Assembly (NCBI GenBank): GCA_008828725.1
Contig: MEHQ01000676.1
Span: forward strand, 12,027 to 76,026
Source of the DNA: Saccharina japonica
Taxonomy: Eukaryota > Sar > Phaeophyceae > Laminariales > Laminariaceae
Length of the DNA stretch: 64,000 nucleotides
Direction: 5' to 3'
Shown here: positions 31,123-43,212 of the stretch, piece by piece
Layout of the letters: each line of letters begins with the position of its first letter
How positions within the stretch are numbered: position 1 is the stretch's first letter
Position numbers and translations under genes: made by a program
Notes under the pieces: generated by a model
Databases searched by the model: none
What the model saw: the letters and a program-made list of their open reading frames with translations, nothing else
Told to the model about the DNA's origin: nothing

Positions 31123-32864
31123 CAGTACCGGCCCGCTCATAATAAAGGAACCCACAAAAAAGTCAGCCTGAGAAATTGAAAAGTTTGAGAAAGCTCTCAG
31201 CCTACAGGTAGGAATGTCATTCAACACGTATTTACACGCCAAAACTGGCTCTTTTATGTCACGAGATCCAGTTGAAATGGAAAATGAAACTTTCGACCTT
31301 TAGAAAATGAACCAATCAGAGCCAGTCAAACGTCATCATGATGAACGACTCAAAAACCTCCAAATTTCAGCTTCATGCTACTTGTATTATACGTGCGTAA
31401 TGATGTTGGCCAGCCTCGTTCGCTCGTTCGAGCTGCCTGTACTCTGTGCTCGTGACGCTGCTTGCACTTTGAACAGCAACTAAGCACTCTCTACGACACA
31501 ACCCACAGCCCACAATCAGCGAAGCCCAAGCCCGCTTGTCTAACGGAACTCCAGCGCTCATGTCGATGACTGCCCACACGTCACGGTAGCAGCCGTCCGG
31601 GCCAGATCAAAACCAACTGCAGCAGCAGCATTGAGCTGTAACATCAAGCAGCAGCAGCAGAGGCAGAATGACCCAGCCCATGCGCAGCGGCGATCGTGCG
31701 TATGCTGTCGGCTGCAGTAGCATCCAAGCCTGCTACTCGCGCCTGCGGAACTCTGACCACTTCGCTTAACTCTTGAAAACCGAGGCAGCCGTAGCCGACC
31801 CGGGACGCCGATGAGCAGTTAAAACCCTAACCGCAGCCGACCCCGGACGCTGATGCGCAGCTAGCACCAACCAGCTGCGTCAGTCATTGTCCGGATCTGC
31901 TGCTGTGTCAGTAGCAGCAGTAGCAGCACCAGCAGCAGCCATGATGGCTACTACCTGGTATTATTGCTCAGCACAGCTGGAAGTCTCCCTCTTGTACTGC
32001 AATCGGACGTATAGGCAGCTTTGTCCGTAAATATCACGACCGTTTGGACTGGATATAAAAATGAAACCGGTTTTATTTTCAGGTTCAGAGTGGTAGGGAA
32101 TAAGATCGGAAATTAATCTCTGCTGGGGCTGGAGAGACCCGAAAAATTAGTGGAGTGTTGTTTTTTAGATGTGAAAGAAGCGTAACATATACCAGTACAA
32201 CCAAAACAGAATAAAGTGGCATCTTTTCAGCGTGGGTTTTTCCTCTGCAACAAATCGGATTTTAATGCGGTTTGCTTTGATAGATAGCCTATATCCTAAA
32301 GCATGTATTCATCTAATAGTGTGTTGAAGTAAAGGAGGCAAATAATTCCGCGCAAGAGCAGATGAAAAATTTACGTCCTTTGCGGCCATTTCTCTTTCAA
32401 TTCTGAATATTTTGTTAACGTGATGAACGAATACAACCGCGGCGACCCTGCAGCCGTGGCCGCGAAGTATGAAGAGCAAACTCCTCCGTCATCCGGAGTA
32501 AACGGCGATCAAAGTTCAGCCTGTTCGTAGTGTTTATTCAAGATATTCAAGAAATTCGATTTCCGTTTTTTTTTTTTTGCTATGATTGTTTTGATCGATA
32601 CGAAAAGACAAGACATGATATTGCGGCGGAATAAGCTTCATTATCGCCCCTAACCAGTAGTCAGTGCATAAGCTTGAGAAAGTGACCCCTTCCTGCGGCT
32701 GGCCTGGGCCCAAGCCACCACTCATTGTACAATATTTGGGAAAACGTCTTCTCGGGAACGAAAATGAGAAAGCGCAGCATAAGGAAGTGTGCTTTCGCGC
32801 GAGCCCAGAATAATAAAGTCAGCCTGAGCCCGATTTCAGGTTTCTTGTGAGAGGGCCGGTACTG
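31123..32864. mobile_element. TA-flanked element with CAGTACCGGCCC termini (1.74 kb)
   Basis: The left end CAGTACCGGCCCGCTCATAA and the complement of the right end, CAGTACCGGCCCTCTCACAA, are inverted repeats flanked by TA at 31121-31122 and 32865-32866. Both ends also carry AAGTCAGCCTGAG in the sub-terminal region. The interior has CAG/AGC clusters (31610-31680, 31890-31940) and a ~45-bp duplicate (CGACCCGGGACGC and CGACCCCGGACGC), but no transposase-like ORF. TA flanks fit a Tc1/mariner-type non-autonomous element. Confidence 0.65.
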
Positions 32865-32866
32865 TA

Positions 32867-33284
32867 TCTCGCATACCTGGTACTAAAGTTAAAAACAAAT
32901 AAAAGCAACAGCTGTGAGATCAAGGATTTCGTGGAAACGCATTTTTGCTAGCTGAGTATGGTACTTCGATCGCGCGTACTTACGGGTTTTATATGTCCTC
33001 ATGCAGGGTGTGCATCCCGTGTAAGGGGGACACACTCTGAGGCTATATCATTGAGGGAGCGTGTGTATGTGGGAACAAATAATTGGTGGAAAAAAAACAA
33101 AAAAAAGGGGGGAGGGGGGGGCGGGAGGAGGAGCGGGTTTTCACGTAACTTAGTCACTACTTACTATATAGTCGGAAATATACATACCTGATGTTACTGC
33201 TTTATACACATACCAGGTATACAGTTAGTCGGATTGTGTCCTTCATCATATATGCTCATATTTACTCGGGGGGACCTGTGGCGC
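32867..33284. other. Unique DNA with A/G homopolymer tract
   Basis: Contains AAAAAAAACAAAAAAAAG and GGGGGAGGGGGGGCGGG near 33090-33135. Nothing coding was recognised. Confidence 0.4.
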
Positions 33285-33650
33285 GGGGGGGGTGTACCCA
33301 TGTCGTGCACGGCCGTAGTCATGTGACCATAGACCCTCGCATCTCTACAATGCCGGAACGGAGCACGTTGGGTTTTCACCAGCCAGGCAGACATTGCTTG
33401 CACCAAGCGCGAAGCGCCGTGAGGTATTGGGCGAGTCGCAGGGAGGGTAAGGTGCATCCTGCTAAGAACCGCCTCTGAGGCGGACTTACATATGGACGAC
33501 AGCTTCAATGAGTTAATTTAATTTCTGGTGTTGCCACTTCCGGAGACAGCAATGGGTTTTACTGTGTAGCTGCCTCGCGGGTGCCTTACCATATTAACAC
33601 TACGTGATACGACAATTCCCCTTGTGCGGAGCAAAGGTTCTTCACCCCGC
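33285..33650 (+). repeat. Dispersed repeat family R-A, longest copy (~365 bp)
   Basis: Starts with GGGGGGGTGTACCCATGTCG and contains CGGCCGTAGTCATGTGACC, GCGCGAAGCGCCGTGAGG (with a small hairpin), CGCCTCTGAGGCGGAC (hairpin), GACAGCAATGGG and ATTCCCCTTGTGCGGAG. Other copies are at 24998, 25990, 62045 and 62390. No tRNA-like boxes are evident, so the class is undetermined. Confidence 0.75.
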
Positions 33651-33654
33651 ACAA

Positions 33655-33815
33655 ATGATCTACTCGACCGCCAGCTTTGGTGACCGCCAAAAAAAACGAG
33701 AAAAAAAACGGCACCCTGGTTGTCTAGCTCACGCAGCGAGTGGCGTGTTTTACAGCGTCGTTGCCAACCGATGCCAACCCAACCTATAAATATATCATAT
33801 ATTTTTAGGGGGGCG
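33655..33815 (-). repeat. Dispersed repeat, inverted partner of 13950-14090
   Basis: Reverse complement of the block at 13950-14090, directly after the R-A copy. Confidence 0.6.
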
Positions 33816-33838
33816 GGGGGGGGGTTGATAGAGGGTTT

Positions 33839-34390
33839 CACACCTCGGATAACGTACTCGGATAACTATCTACGTTATGGGACCTAACACACGGACGTGG
33901 CAACGTACTAACATAGTGTTAACACTGGAGTGGCAATCACGGTAACGCGGTTACACAGAGGTAATTGGAAACCCACGAACGTGTACACGCCTCAACGTTA
34001 TGTTTCTGCTCGATCTCGTCCAGCTCTGGTACAGTAACATTATGTTACGCCGTGATCCGTCCTTCGACTAACACTTTAACATAATGTTAGGCTCTGACCC
34101 AAAACGTACGTTATCACTCGAACATTCCCAGATCGATACCTGTAGATTTACTACTAATAACACGATAACGTAAATGTTACTGTCCACGGGGTGTTAGACA
34201 TAACACACTTACATTGTGTTACCCTTCGAATGAGTGTTATACATAACACCCTAACATAGCGTTATCATGTTGGCCAGCACTACTAAACCTAACATTGTGT
34301 TACAAATAACACACTAGCATAACACTAACGTAGTGTCCAGCACTACTAACACTACGTTATTCGGACCCCCGGTCTGATTGCCTTAAGGGG
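33839..34390 (+). repeat. Array of GTTA-type palindromes, partial copy with CACACCTCGG end
   Basis: Starts with CACACCTCGGATAACGTA and holds many words of the TAACATAGTGTTA and TAACATTATGTTA type. It is colinear, in reverse complement, with 51375-51871 (shared CGCAACGTACTAACATAGTG-like and TATTCGGACCCCC blocks), so it is a one-ended copy of the element at 49452-51871. Confidence 0.75.
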
Positions 34391-34790
34391 CCCCTTCGGT
34401 CATGATGAAACAAGAAAATATATATTTTTTCGTTTTTTTTACAGCAATACTATTTATGGTATAGTAACACCATATCAGTATTCTTTACAGAAAACAGCAT
34501 AGCTCCAGTTCTGATGCTCATAATTTTTCCCAATGATTAGTTTCAAAGAGCCTAGATCATGGTCAACATTTGTGTCTCGGGAGGCATATTGATCAGGCGC
34601 CTTGTTCGTCACGAAAAGTGCCTCTTACTCGAAAACGACTCGCCATACCCCTGGTACCCACGACGAATTTGACAAATTGCAGTTCCTCCGGCTGCTGATA
34701 CTGTTTTAACTCAGATTTTCGACGAGGACGCCGAGCACCATTAGGTAAACGTACCTGGGCCCTCTACTTCGACCGCCCGTAGCGTCCTAC
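34391..34790. other. Unique DNA, nothing recognised
   Basis: Mixed AT/GC sequence without an ORF, repeat partner or strong splice pair. Confidence 0.4.
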
Positions 34791-35087
34791 GTGGCCACAG
34801 CAGAGTGTAGATACCAAACAGGAGCTCCGAAACGACCAAAATGCCGCCCATGTTTCAAATGTTTGTGCCGGGGGTGCGAAACATGTAGTAGATCTCGAGC
34901 TTGCGTTCGCCCCCAGAGGTTCCCACGACGGCGGCACCGGCAGGGCGGCCGACCCTCCCGAGGCACCGGAGGCCGGAGATCACGCTCCCGAAGATATCAC
35001 GATAATTATGATTCCTGTGGCGAGGCGTTGCGTCAAAACGCCGAGAGGGCAGAACGGGCTCGTAGATTGCCGAGATACCCGTCGTAG
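34791..35087 (+). CDS. Uncertain Cys- and Arg-rich 98-codon ORF
   Basis: The frame opens near 34791 (a GTG; no ATG in frame) and ends in TAG at 35085-35087. Residues 17-40 hold a Cys cluster (KCRPCFKCLCRGCETCS, then C again), followed by a very basic stretch rich in Arg (FPRRRHRQGGRPSRGTGGRR) and then DNYDSCGEALRQNAERAERA. The Cys spacing could suit a small metal-binding fold, and the Arg/Ser part could bind nucleic acid, but neither matches a named family. The minus strand is also open here. It could be one exon, a transposon ORF scrap, or chance in GC-rich DNA. Confidence 0.25.
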   Translation: MATAECRYQTGAPKRPKCRPCFKCLCRGCETCSRSRACVRPQRFPRRRHRQGGRPSRGTGGRRSRSRRYHDNYDSCGEALRQNAERAERARRLPRYPS

Positions 35088-35879
35088 ATTCTAACGTCGG
35101 GGCCCCGCGCGAGCGCGTGCGGCGCCGAGCGAACGTATCGTCGGCGCCGGCGGCTACGGTCGAGGCGGACACGCCCCGGCGAAGAAGCCGCGCGAGAAGG
35201 CGTTCACGGGTGGGAGAGATCCGCGGATGAAGCGAAGTTTAAGATCAGTCTCACATGTATCATAGGTATATCTACATATGGCACATTTGAATACTAAGTG
35301 ATGCGATGGAGTATTATATACCTGGTACCTGGCATAACATGAAACATACGGCGCAATTCACCCACACGTATCGTAATATCACAGAACAAGAGATACAACT
35401 GCTGTGGTACGTATGTATAAAAACTGTTCGTGTAATAGTGGAGACGCTACTTCGAGCTGGTGCCTGTGAGTAAAAATGTTCGCACTCGTAGCACTGCTGC
35501 TGCTGTAGCGGCGTACTGGGAGCAGCTGCCTGCAGTGCCGCGAGCACTACTTTCTTGGTGTTGCGGAGTGCCCCTTGTACATCGTTTGAGCAGCATGCTC
35601 GTCCAGCCTACCGTGGCTTGTGCCCTCTTGTTATACACGGCGGCAGGACCACTTGGCAAACAAGATGCACCGTACCTTGCTGACTTGCTGAATTAAGGCG
35701 ACGGATCATCTGGACCACATCACGGATTCGCAAAAGTATCCGGAAAAAACAATCACTTGATTTTATAGCACGTCCCTCAATCCGGACAACTAGCTTTGTT
35801 GGGGCAACTCCCCCCCTTGTATCACATATTAGGGTATACGCAGGGCCTTACTCGGGAATTGTTTTTTTTTTCCCGGTCC
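35088..35879. other. Unique DNA, nothing recognised
   Basis: Includes the ATACCTGGTACCTGG word at 35319. Open frames are short and without recognisable content. Confidence 0.35.
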
Positions 35880-36760
35880 CGTGCAAATATAAATATCGTT
35901 CCCGTGATCCCATCCAAACAGTTCCCGAAGCTATTTCTTAAAGTTGCAAAGGCAAACGATTCGTCAGCTGTCTAGCGATTGAAATTGCCGGCCCAATTGA
36001 TTCATGAAGCAATCTATTAGTTGGAATCGACCAGACAATATATTTCGGAGAATGCCCATGAAATTAAATATATCGGACAAAATGTTTGGCGGCCGATTAA
36101 TCACCAGGAAAATGTATACATTCCCTTTCTGCTTAAGCCGTGGACAATAGGAATCGCAATATATTATTGCGCCTACAATATACCCACCGAAAAGTCTATT
36201 AATTTAAATGAGGCGGGCAATTGATTCTTGCCATATTGCTGCAAGTGGAGTGCAAAGACAACAGCATATTATAGTCCACCTACTAATTGGAATTGCTTAG
36301 GCATTTGTTTTAGAACTCTGTTAAATAGCTGGAACTGTCTCCTGCAACTTTTTCGCTCCGGAGACTCCAATACTCTTGTTACTTCTTCAATAGGATATGG
36401 GACCTGCCCACAATAGACTATTGCTTTTACAGTAGATCTCCCGGGAGTCCATTTACATGGAATTGGTCGAGATACTGCTTTCGTGGTGCATCTATTAATA
36501 AGGATGGTTCGGCCAATAGGTTTGTGTCCTGGCCTTCCAATACATATTATTTCAGCAATTCTTTTCTGGTCTTGTCTCACAATTGGAATGGTTCAATCAA
36601 ACCGTTTCTGCTCTCACCTTCCAATTGGAATTGTTTCAATATTTTCGTTCTGTTCCTTTCTATTAATAGGAATAGTCGGATCAATAGGTTTCTGCCCTGA
36701 CCTTCCAATTGAAATTGTTTCAACAATTAATTTTAGGTCTTGCCTATCAATAGGAGGCAA
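35880..36760 (+). repeat. Degenerate 42-bp satellite, array A
   Basis: Units of about 42 bp are built on CTATTAATTGGAATTGTC followed by an AATTGATTTC-like block. Because 42 is 14 codons, one frame stays open from 36483 with repeats such as LPIGIVSIFSFCSFLLIGIV; this is called as repeat and not as a protein. The same unit occurs in reverse complement at 43430-44105. Confidence 0.7.
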
Positions 36761-36965
36761 ACATTACGCTATTTGGCTTCATTTTACACACAAAAAGCAT
36801 GATAAATGGGCCAAACTTATCTCTGGTTTTGATCACGAAACAGGTATATTTCTAAACTTCGTTTCAGTTTTTCGGATATTGAAGAGATGCACCAGAGATA
36901 TATGGTACATACTCGTGCGGAAGGCTGTAGCACATCACCAGAACGGACATAAATAGCACACAAAA

Positions 36966-37022
36966 TAGACTGGGATCGACCAAACTAGACTGGGATCGAC
37001 CAGAATAGACTGGGATCGACAC
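36966..37022. repeat. Three tandem ~19-20 bp units (ACTGGGATCGAC)
   Basis: AGACTGGGATCGACC is repeated three times with 4-5 variable bases between. Confidence 0.85.
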
Positions 37023-37194
37023 ACAGCTCGGGGGGAGGATCGCCCAAACACCCGAGCCAGAGGTGCTCATCATCCAGTTGACACTCACGACAGAGACATA
37101 GTTGTATCATTACAGTAATAGAGTGTTTGCGATAGAAGTAAACAAAAACCTGCAGGTGACGCCTCCGAAAATGATAAGGGGAGTGGGGTGAGGC

Positions 37195-37620
37195 AATGCG
37201 GCAAACCAAACAAACAACGAAAACAAAAAGTAGCGTACGAGAGGAACGGCAGCCCAACAACGGTGGCGGCGGCAGCGGTAACCGCAGTGCCGCAGCTGCT
37301 ATCCCACGACCGCAAGCAGCAGCACAGGTGGCTGCAGCTACGTGGCGGCAGCCCCAGCAGCATCGGCAGCCCCAGCAGCAGCGGCAGCAGCAGCAGTAGC
37401 AGAGCAGCAGAAGCAACAGCTTCCGTTTTTGCTTTTTTTCGATTTTGCGCCTGACTCTTCTTGTCGTCGTGTGCTGCTCCTGCTGCTGCCCTCGACCTAC
37501 GCGCGACACCGCGCCGGCAAGCTCCGCTCCAAGCCCGCCCGGCGCCCCGACATGTATAGACCGTGGCGGCGCGCCGCCGCTGCTGCTAGTGCTGCTAGTG
37601 CTGCTACCGCAGTGTTGTGA
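37195..37620. repeat. CAG/GCA-rich region with overlapping low-complexity frames
   Basis: Dense CAGCAG and GCCGC triplets. The + frames read Gln- or Ala-rich and the - frames Leu/Cys-rich. The frame ending at 37975 becomes ordinary sequence after 37620 (EIEMIHDDLSSCRALEATQI, then RVTRTRIYEEFFLNGASST), which might be exonic, but no start or splice site settles it. Confidence 0.4.
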
Positions 37621-39466
37621 AATTGAAATGATACACGACGATCTGTCATCCTGTCGCGCTCTAGAAGCAACGCAGATCGTACGAGTAACTCGTACTCGTA
37701 TATACGAGGAGTTCTTTCTGAACGGCGCATCCTCCACGACACCAAGCCGGCGAGAGCGTACCGTAGCGGGCCGCCAGCAGTACGCCGGCGCCCCGTTAGC
37801 AAACTTCAGCACCGCTCGTCCGTATCATACTCTAGCTACACCTCTCGAGCTTCTGTGCTCCCACCGGTTGTTGTGTTGTGTAGAGCAAGCAGCAATGTTG
37901 GGGCCTATGGGAGACATCTCCCATAATTTGGGGCGTTCTGCGTCGGTAGAATGTTTGGTGCGTGTAGGCCAATAAAACTGAGGGGCAAAAGTTAAAACAT
38001 ACTTATCTAAAGTACATTTTTGCCGTTTTTTCGAAAAATTACCTCAAATCCTTCCTTCGGGAGAATTTTTAGAGAAGTAAAAGTAAAAAAACAAAAAAAC
38101 GCAAACACCCCAATATGACGTTGGGACAAAGTCCCGCCATCACAGCAGTTGACCGCATGAACCATAAGACCAGAGTTCTACCTTTGACTGTATATTCGTA
38201 TGGTCCGTCCGGCACAAAATATTTCCAATGACGTTTATAGTCATAACTCATGAAAATAATACACTTTTTTTAATGATACAACCATATTCGTGAACGCAAA
38301 GACAAGAGGAATCGATGCTGAGAACGAGAAAGAAAAATAGGTTTCCACACTAAATTCAAGTAGTTACGCAACAATGCATCAAAACATATTTCTCCAAGAC
38401 TGGCCTATCTCACGCAATGTCGTATTGCTGCATACGAAAAAAAAACGGCCTGGAGGTGTGGACGAGAGCAAGCGTTTGCCGCGTTCTATTTGTATATCGC
38501 ACGATTTGTCAAACAGTAGTAGCCAGGGGAAAATGACCTTCAATATACATTGTTTCCCTCATATCTCCCTCAAAAGCTGTTTTTTTACTGCGAAAAAAAT
38601 GCCCGGCGGCGTATGGTCATAGCTCCCCAAATCAGTGCTCAGAATTTGGGTGTGCAAAGTAATGCACGCAGGGAAACAAGGGGCTTGTTTACACGATTTT
38701 TGTAGGCGAATTAATATGGTTAAAAAAAAAAAGCGTGAGAAGCTGCGCGCAGTGTTGAGCTTTCTGGCGGTGCCCCCAGACGTCCGAACAGCTCAACCCA
38801 TCCTGAGAAAAATGTACCTTGGTGCGGGGAATATATTGGAAATATTGTCCCAGATGGACTACGAGCTGGGCCAGCCATAAAATGGATTTTCTGTTGTGAG
38901 CTTCTAGCGCCACCAATTTTGCGAGTAAGGATTCGAAAATTGGAAGAGATGATCCTGACATATTTTTGGAGATGCAAAAAAAAAAAGTATATGAACTTTT
39001 CTGAACTTTTATAAAAACCGACTCAATTTCGCCGAGATATCCGCGAAAACCCAAAAGTACCAAAATTTGTGATTTTTTACCAGATTTTGACACTAAATTC
39101 ACATGACAGCTGAAAAAGTCGTCGTTCCCGATCAAGCTGAAAGTGGGTGTGGACAATGCTTGAGGCACAAGGAGACGATCGATGTAAGTTGCATTGCCCA
39201 ATTCGTTACCCATCAAGAGATACAACAACAAAAAAACGAATCAATACTAAAGATAAGTAATGACGAAAACGGCAGTAAAACTGCGATGCCCCGCTCAATT
39301 TTGCAAATTTCGGACTCAATTTTTAACCTCGTATTTGAATCCTACGTGCCAATGTATTCCGTGCCATCCCTTTTCATTTTTAGTTTTTTCCCACTAGTTA
39401 AGACCGTGTTTAATTTTCACGGGTTTTTGGTTCGGTCATATATCCTGTTGTTGTCTTCACATTAAA

Positions 39467-40102
39467 AACCGTGCCGGTCTCTCTATCCAGTACCTCCATC
39501 TGTCCGTACTAATCCAACACTTGACACGGTCGATTCCCGTGGTCACAGGCTAACTTACCCAAAAAAAGGTATACTGAAATAAAAGTGGAACCCGAAGGGT
39601 CCGCAAAGCGATCAAAGCCAGTCAAAAACAGATAGTCTGGAGCCCTCCGCTCCCCTCTACACGCTATGTGAAGGTAAAAATAAAAATGGAAAAGTCAACA
39701 TCACCAATCGGGGGTACACGCCCCCTGATTCTATCTTGGTGCCCCTATAATGCCGGGGTGTTCCGTGCCGGGTTCACGCCGGTCAGGCAAACAAATCGAG
39801 TCCTCCACCCCGATTATAAACGCAGACATGATACGGGGGAAGGGAACTATGGTCCCGTGTGACTGATGTACCCCCGGCCTGCGAGCAGTGTAACTGCAAA
39901 AGGTCAAAAGCAACGAAGGGAAAAAGACGAAGACAAAGACAAAGAGACAAGTCAAAAGTACAAGCAAACACTCACACAGACAAGACCGCAGAGACAACAC
40001 ATTGACACGTCATCCCGAGGGGGTGGTGCAATGGTGCGGCGGTGGGGGGGAGGGGGAAAAATAACAAAACAAACAAACAAACAAACAAACAGTCCAGGAC
40101 AG
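39467..40102 (-). repeat. Probable LINE 3' UTR and unresolved insert sequence
   Basis: On the LINE strand, the stop at 40103 is followed by a (GTTT)n run (40064-40091) and then ~600 bp to the MITE junction at ~39467. A block near 39735-39800 (TATAATGCCGGGGTG, GTTCACGCCGGTCAGGCAAA) weakly resembles family R-A. Confidence 0.35.
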
Positions 40103-42780
40103 TCAATCCGGCACATATCGCGCCACTCGGTCCGCCATTTCTCGCTTGTTTCCTTCCCTCGCCGATTCGCCCTTCTTCCGCACCCCTCCCGTCCCGTTGG
40201 TTCTTGGTGTCTCTTTATTGTTGCTGCGCTCTTTTTCTCGCTTGGTCGCTCGTTTCCGGCTAGCCTCCTCTTCTTCCTTGTGCCAGGAGGTCATAAACCT
40301 CTCAGCTCCCTGCAGCACTCCCTTGTACCACTGCCTTCCTCCCTTCACCTTCGCTGCTTCCGCCCAAACTGAATTCGGGACTCCGAAGACACGTCTCTGG
40401 TCGTCCGTAGAGCCGTGCGTAGCTCCGAACGCTTTGAAGTCGTCCTTCAGGCACGTCTGCCAGTTCTGCTCCGGGCACCCCGCGCCCGGGTCCTTCCCCC
40501 CCACCAGCTCCCCGAACATCAGTCGTTTCGGGAGTCGCCCGTCTGGCTGCCTTGCCACGGCCCCCGCGAACAGTAGGCGCCGTTGCCGGACAGTGGCTTC
40601 CACGCTCTGGCACCCGACCCTCTTCAGGGCCTGGGCGTAGGACAGCTGCCGGTAGGTGCCTTGCTTGCGCTGGTACCCAATAACTCGCAGCAGCAGCCGG
40701 TGGTGTATCGTCCGCAGCAGTCGGTAGTGGTCGCGACGTGGGGCCCATGTCATGCAACCGTACAGCAGTGCCTCCATCGCCTCCGCTTGAAGCAGGCGGG
40801 CCTTGAGTCGAAACGGTGCTCCCGGCCTATCGAAGAGCTCCGGGCCATACCTCCTGACGCACGCCGACGCTGCTCTGCTCCTGAAGTTGATCTCCCGGGT
40901 GAGGTCGCCATGTTCGTTGACGAGGCCGCCCAGGTACCGGTCTCGAGGGTTTGGGTGTATTTCTGCCCCGCTGCTTCGATTATCAGCGGCGGCGGGGGCG
41001 GTGTTGGCTGCTTCTCCTTTACGCGCATCAGGAGAGTCTCCGTCTTCTTCTCCGACACCGTCAGCCCGAACTCCCCAAACACCTGCACGATAATGGTCAT
41101 CATCCTCGCCAGTCCGTCGGCGGACCTCGATACAACGCCGGCGTCATCGGCATACAGCATCCCCCACACCGCCCTCCGTACGCGGTCGAGTGGTGTCTCC
41201 GTCCCCGCTCCCGTCTCCTCCTTCAGGAACACTAGGTTCTGCATGATACCATCGTCCTCGCTGAATCGTACGATAACGACCTCTAGGGCCGCGGCGAAGA
41301 AAACGTTGAACAGCAGTGGGGACAGCACACACCCTTGTCGCAAGCCTTGCGTGACCAAGAACCAGTCCGACAGTTCTCCATCGTCCATGCGCACCCGGGC
41401 CCGCATTCCGTCGTGGAATTGGCGGATGACGGCGACCATCTCCGCAGGAATCCCGGCCCTGGCCAGCACCTTCCATAGCAGCTCTCGGTCCACCGAGTCA
41501 TAGGCCTTCTGTAGGTCGACGAAGCACATGTAGAGCGGTATTCTCCTTCTCCGCCCTAGTTCCTGGAGTCGGCGCACGACGAACAGCATGCATACTGTGG
41601 ATCGACCAGGTCGGAAGCCGCACTGTTCCTCCGGAAGGATGTTGTTGGCTTCGCAGAAGGCGCTTAGGCGGTTGGTGATGAGTTTGGCGGGGACTTTGCC
41701 TACGTGCGATAGTAGCGAGATCCCCCTGAAGTTGTTGCAGTTGGACCGGTCGCCCTTCTTGTACAGCACTTTGATGGTTGCATCCTTCCACTCTTGCGGG
41801 ATCTCTCCTCCGTTCCACACGTCGACGATGATGGCATGAAGGCGCTCCAGGACGACGGGTTCGTCGTCATCGATCTTGAGCAACTCGGCAGGGAGGGAGT
41901 CATGGCCGGGTGCCTTCCAGTTCTGCAGGCCTTTCGTTGCCCGTTCCACCTCCTCGAGGTCTGGCGCCGCTCCCAACCGTCGGGTGGCTCGCGTCGCTGG
42001 TCGTTGCGTCACTTTTTCGGCGATGTCTGGGTTCAGGGTGGGGGACTTGGTGTTGAGGAGGGTGCCGAAGAATCCCGCCCACCGCTGGAGGATGTCTTCC
42101 TTGTTCCGGAGCAGCACGCCTTTCTCGTCCGTGACGAACTGCTGTCCCCCCGCTTGTCTCCCGCTGAGGCCCACTGATCTCTTAAGGTGTTTGTACAGCC
42201 CTCTCATGTCGCGGTCCTTGTAGACCGCTTCGAGCTCCGCCACGTACTTATCGAGGTGGGCATAAATGCCCGTTTCGACTGCTGCGGTCACTCCCTTACA
42301 TGCTGCTTTGAGGGTCCTCCATGTCGCTGTGGTCCAATTGCCCCTCATCGCGCGGCGCGCTTCCCGCCGCTTGGCAAGGGCCTCCTCCAAAGCTGCTCTC
42401 GTCGCTGGGGTCTCACACCACTCCTGCGTGCGTCGTCTCCGCGGTTCCTCGGGTAGTACTGTCTGCGCCGCGTCGAGGAGGGCATTGGTAAACAACGTCG
42501 CCATCCCCGCTGTGGTGGTCGCTGGCTCACCTGGTTGTTGATCGAGGTTGTGGATGAACCGCTCGCTCACCGCCCGTCGTGCTGTTTCGACCTGCAATTC
42601 CTGTCGGCTGAACTGCTGCTGTTTCGGTTTGGTCCGCACTGCTCGGTTGTGGGCAAGTCTGCCACCGAGGTCGACGGTGGCTACCACCATGTTGTGGTCT
42701 GAGTCAGAATTAACTGGACGTACCGGTTGGGGAACGACGACTACGTTGGACACTCGGCCGCGGTGTGCCTGTCGCGTGAG
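40103..42780 (-). CDS. LINE (APE-type non-LTR retrotransposon) ORF2: endonuclease tail, reverse transcriptase, C-terminal domain; one frameshift, 5' truncated
   Basis: The protein begins inside the end of an APE-like endonuclease ([17 protein letters not shown]). A linker and the RT follow: [30 protein letters not shown], motif [13 protein letters not shown] (41484-41520), motif [16 protein letters not shown] (about 41300-41350) and motif C YADD (about 41144-41158). After KYTQTLE near 40945 a single-base frameshift moves the frame. It then continues [28 protein letters not shown] and a basic tail ending DRVARYVPD at 40103. Catalytic Asp residues are present. The 5' end (most of the endonuclease and any ORF1) is missing. 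The nearest relatives in style are RTE-like elements, but clade is not certain. A paralogous 3' fragment lies at 52180-53200. Confidence 0.8.
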
Positions 42781-42931
42781 GAGGAAAAAAAGAAGAAAAG
42801 GGGGATGACATCGCAAAGGTAGGTAAGGGCATAAACAACACCGTGTCAAAAAATCGTGTGGAATTCGTATTATTGAGCGGGGCATGGCCAATCAACCGTT
42901 CTGGCAGCGTCTTGGCTGGCCCAGCTCGTAC

Positions 42932-43212
42932 TCGTACAAATCTGCAGAACCTCGCAAATCATCTCGCATCAAAGTATGAATCCCTGTCCCCGTTGGGGGG
43001 GCTTGGAAAGCCGGCGCTCCTTCTGTACCCGGTAGCGGACCGCTACCTTGTCGCCGTGCACTCTCTTTCGGAGGAGCGCTCCGTACAGTCAATTCTTCGT
43101 CGGACGCTCCATCACCGCCATGGTCCGTCGACAGGCCAGGCTCAGCGGTGCCGGCACCCTCGGCCCTGCCATTGGCACCGGCACCGTCGATGGCGATGGG
43201 CTGGTGCGCCAT
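42932..43212 (-). pseudogene. ORF of family E, copy 1, truncated by the MITE insertion
   Basis: From an ATG at 43212 it reads MAHQPIAIDGAGANGRAEGA and DHGGDGASDEELTV as in the copy at 60431-60709. It then goes out of the conserved frame in a Lys/Arg-rich part and returns to LMRDDLRGSADL before the MITE at 42928. It is a broken copy. Confidence 0.5.

Larger units (their letters stand above)
38872..42928. mobile_element. TA-flanked MITE, CGAGCTGGGCCAGCC family, copy 2, split by a LINE
   Basis: It starts CGAGCTGGGCCAGCC (TA at 38870-38871) and ends GGCTGGCCCAGCTCG (TA at 42929-42930). Interior up to ~39467 and from ~42826 matches copy 1 at 6073-6777 (TCGCCGAGATATCC, GCGATGCCCCGCTCA, TATTGAGCGGGGCAT). 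The empty target in family E copy 2 is at 60707-60708 with a single TA, confirming TA duplication. Confidence 0.85.

Noticed and set aside
36483-36956. 157-codon hydrophobic frame resembling a membrane protein
   Set aside because: Most of it is 14-residue repetition from the 42-bp satellite, whose period preserves any open frame.
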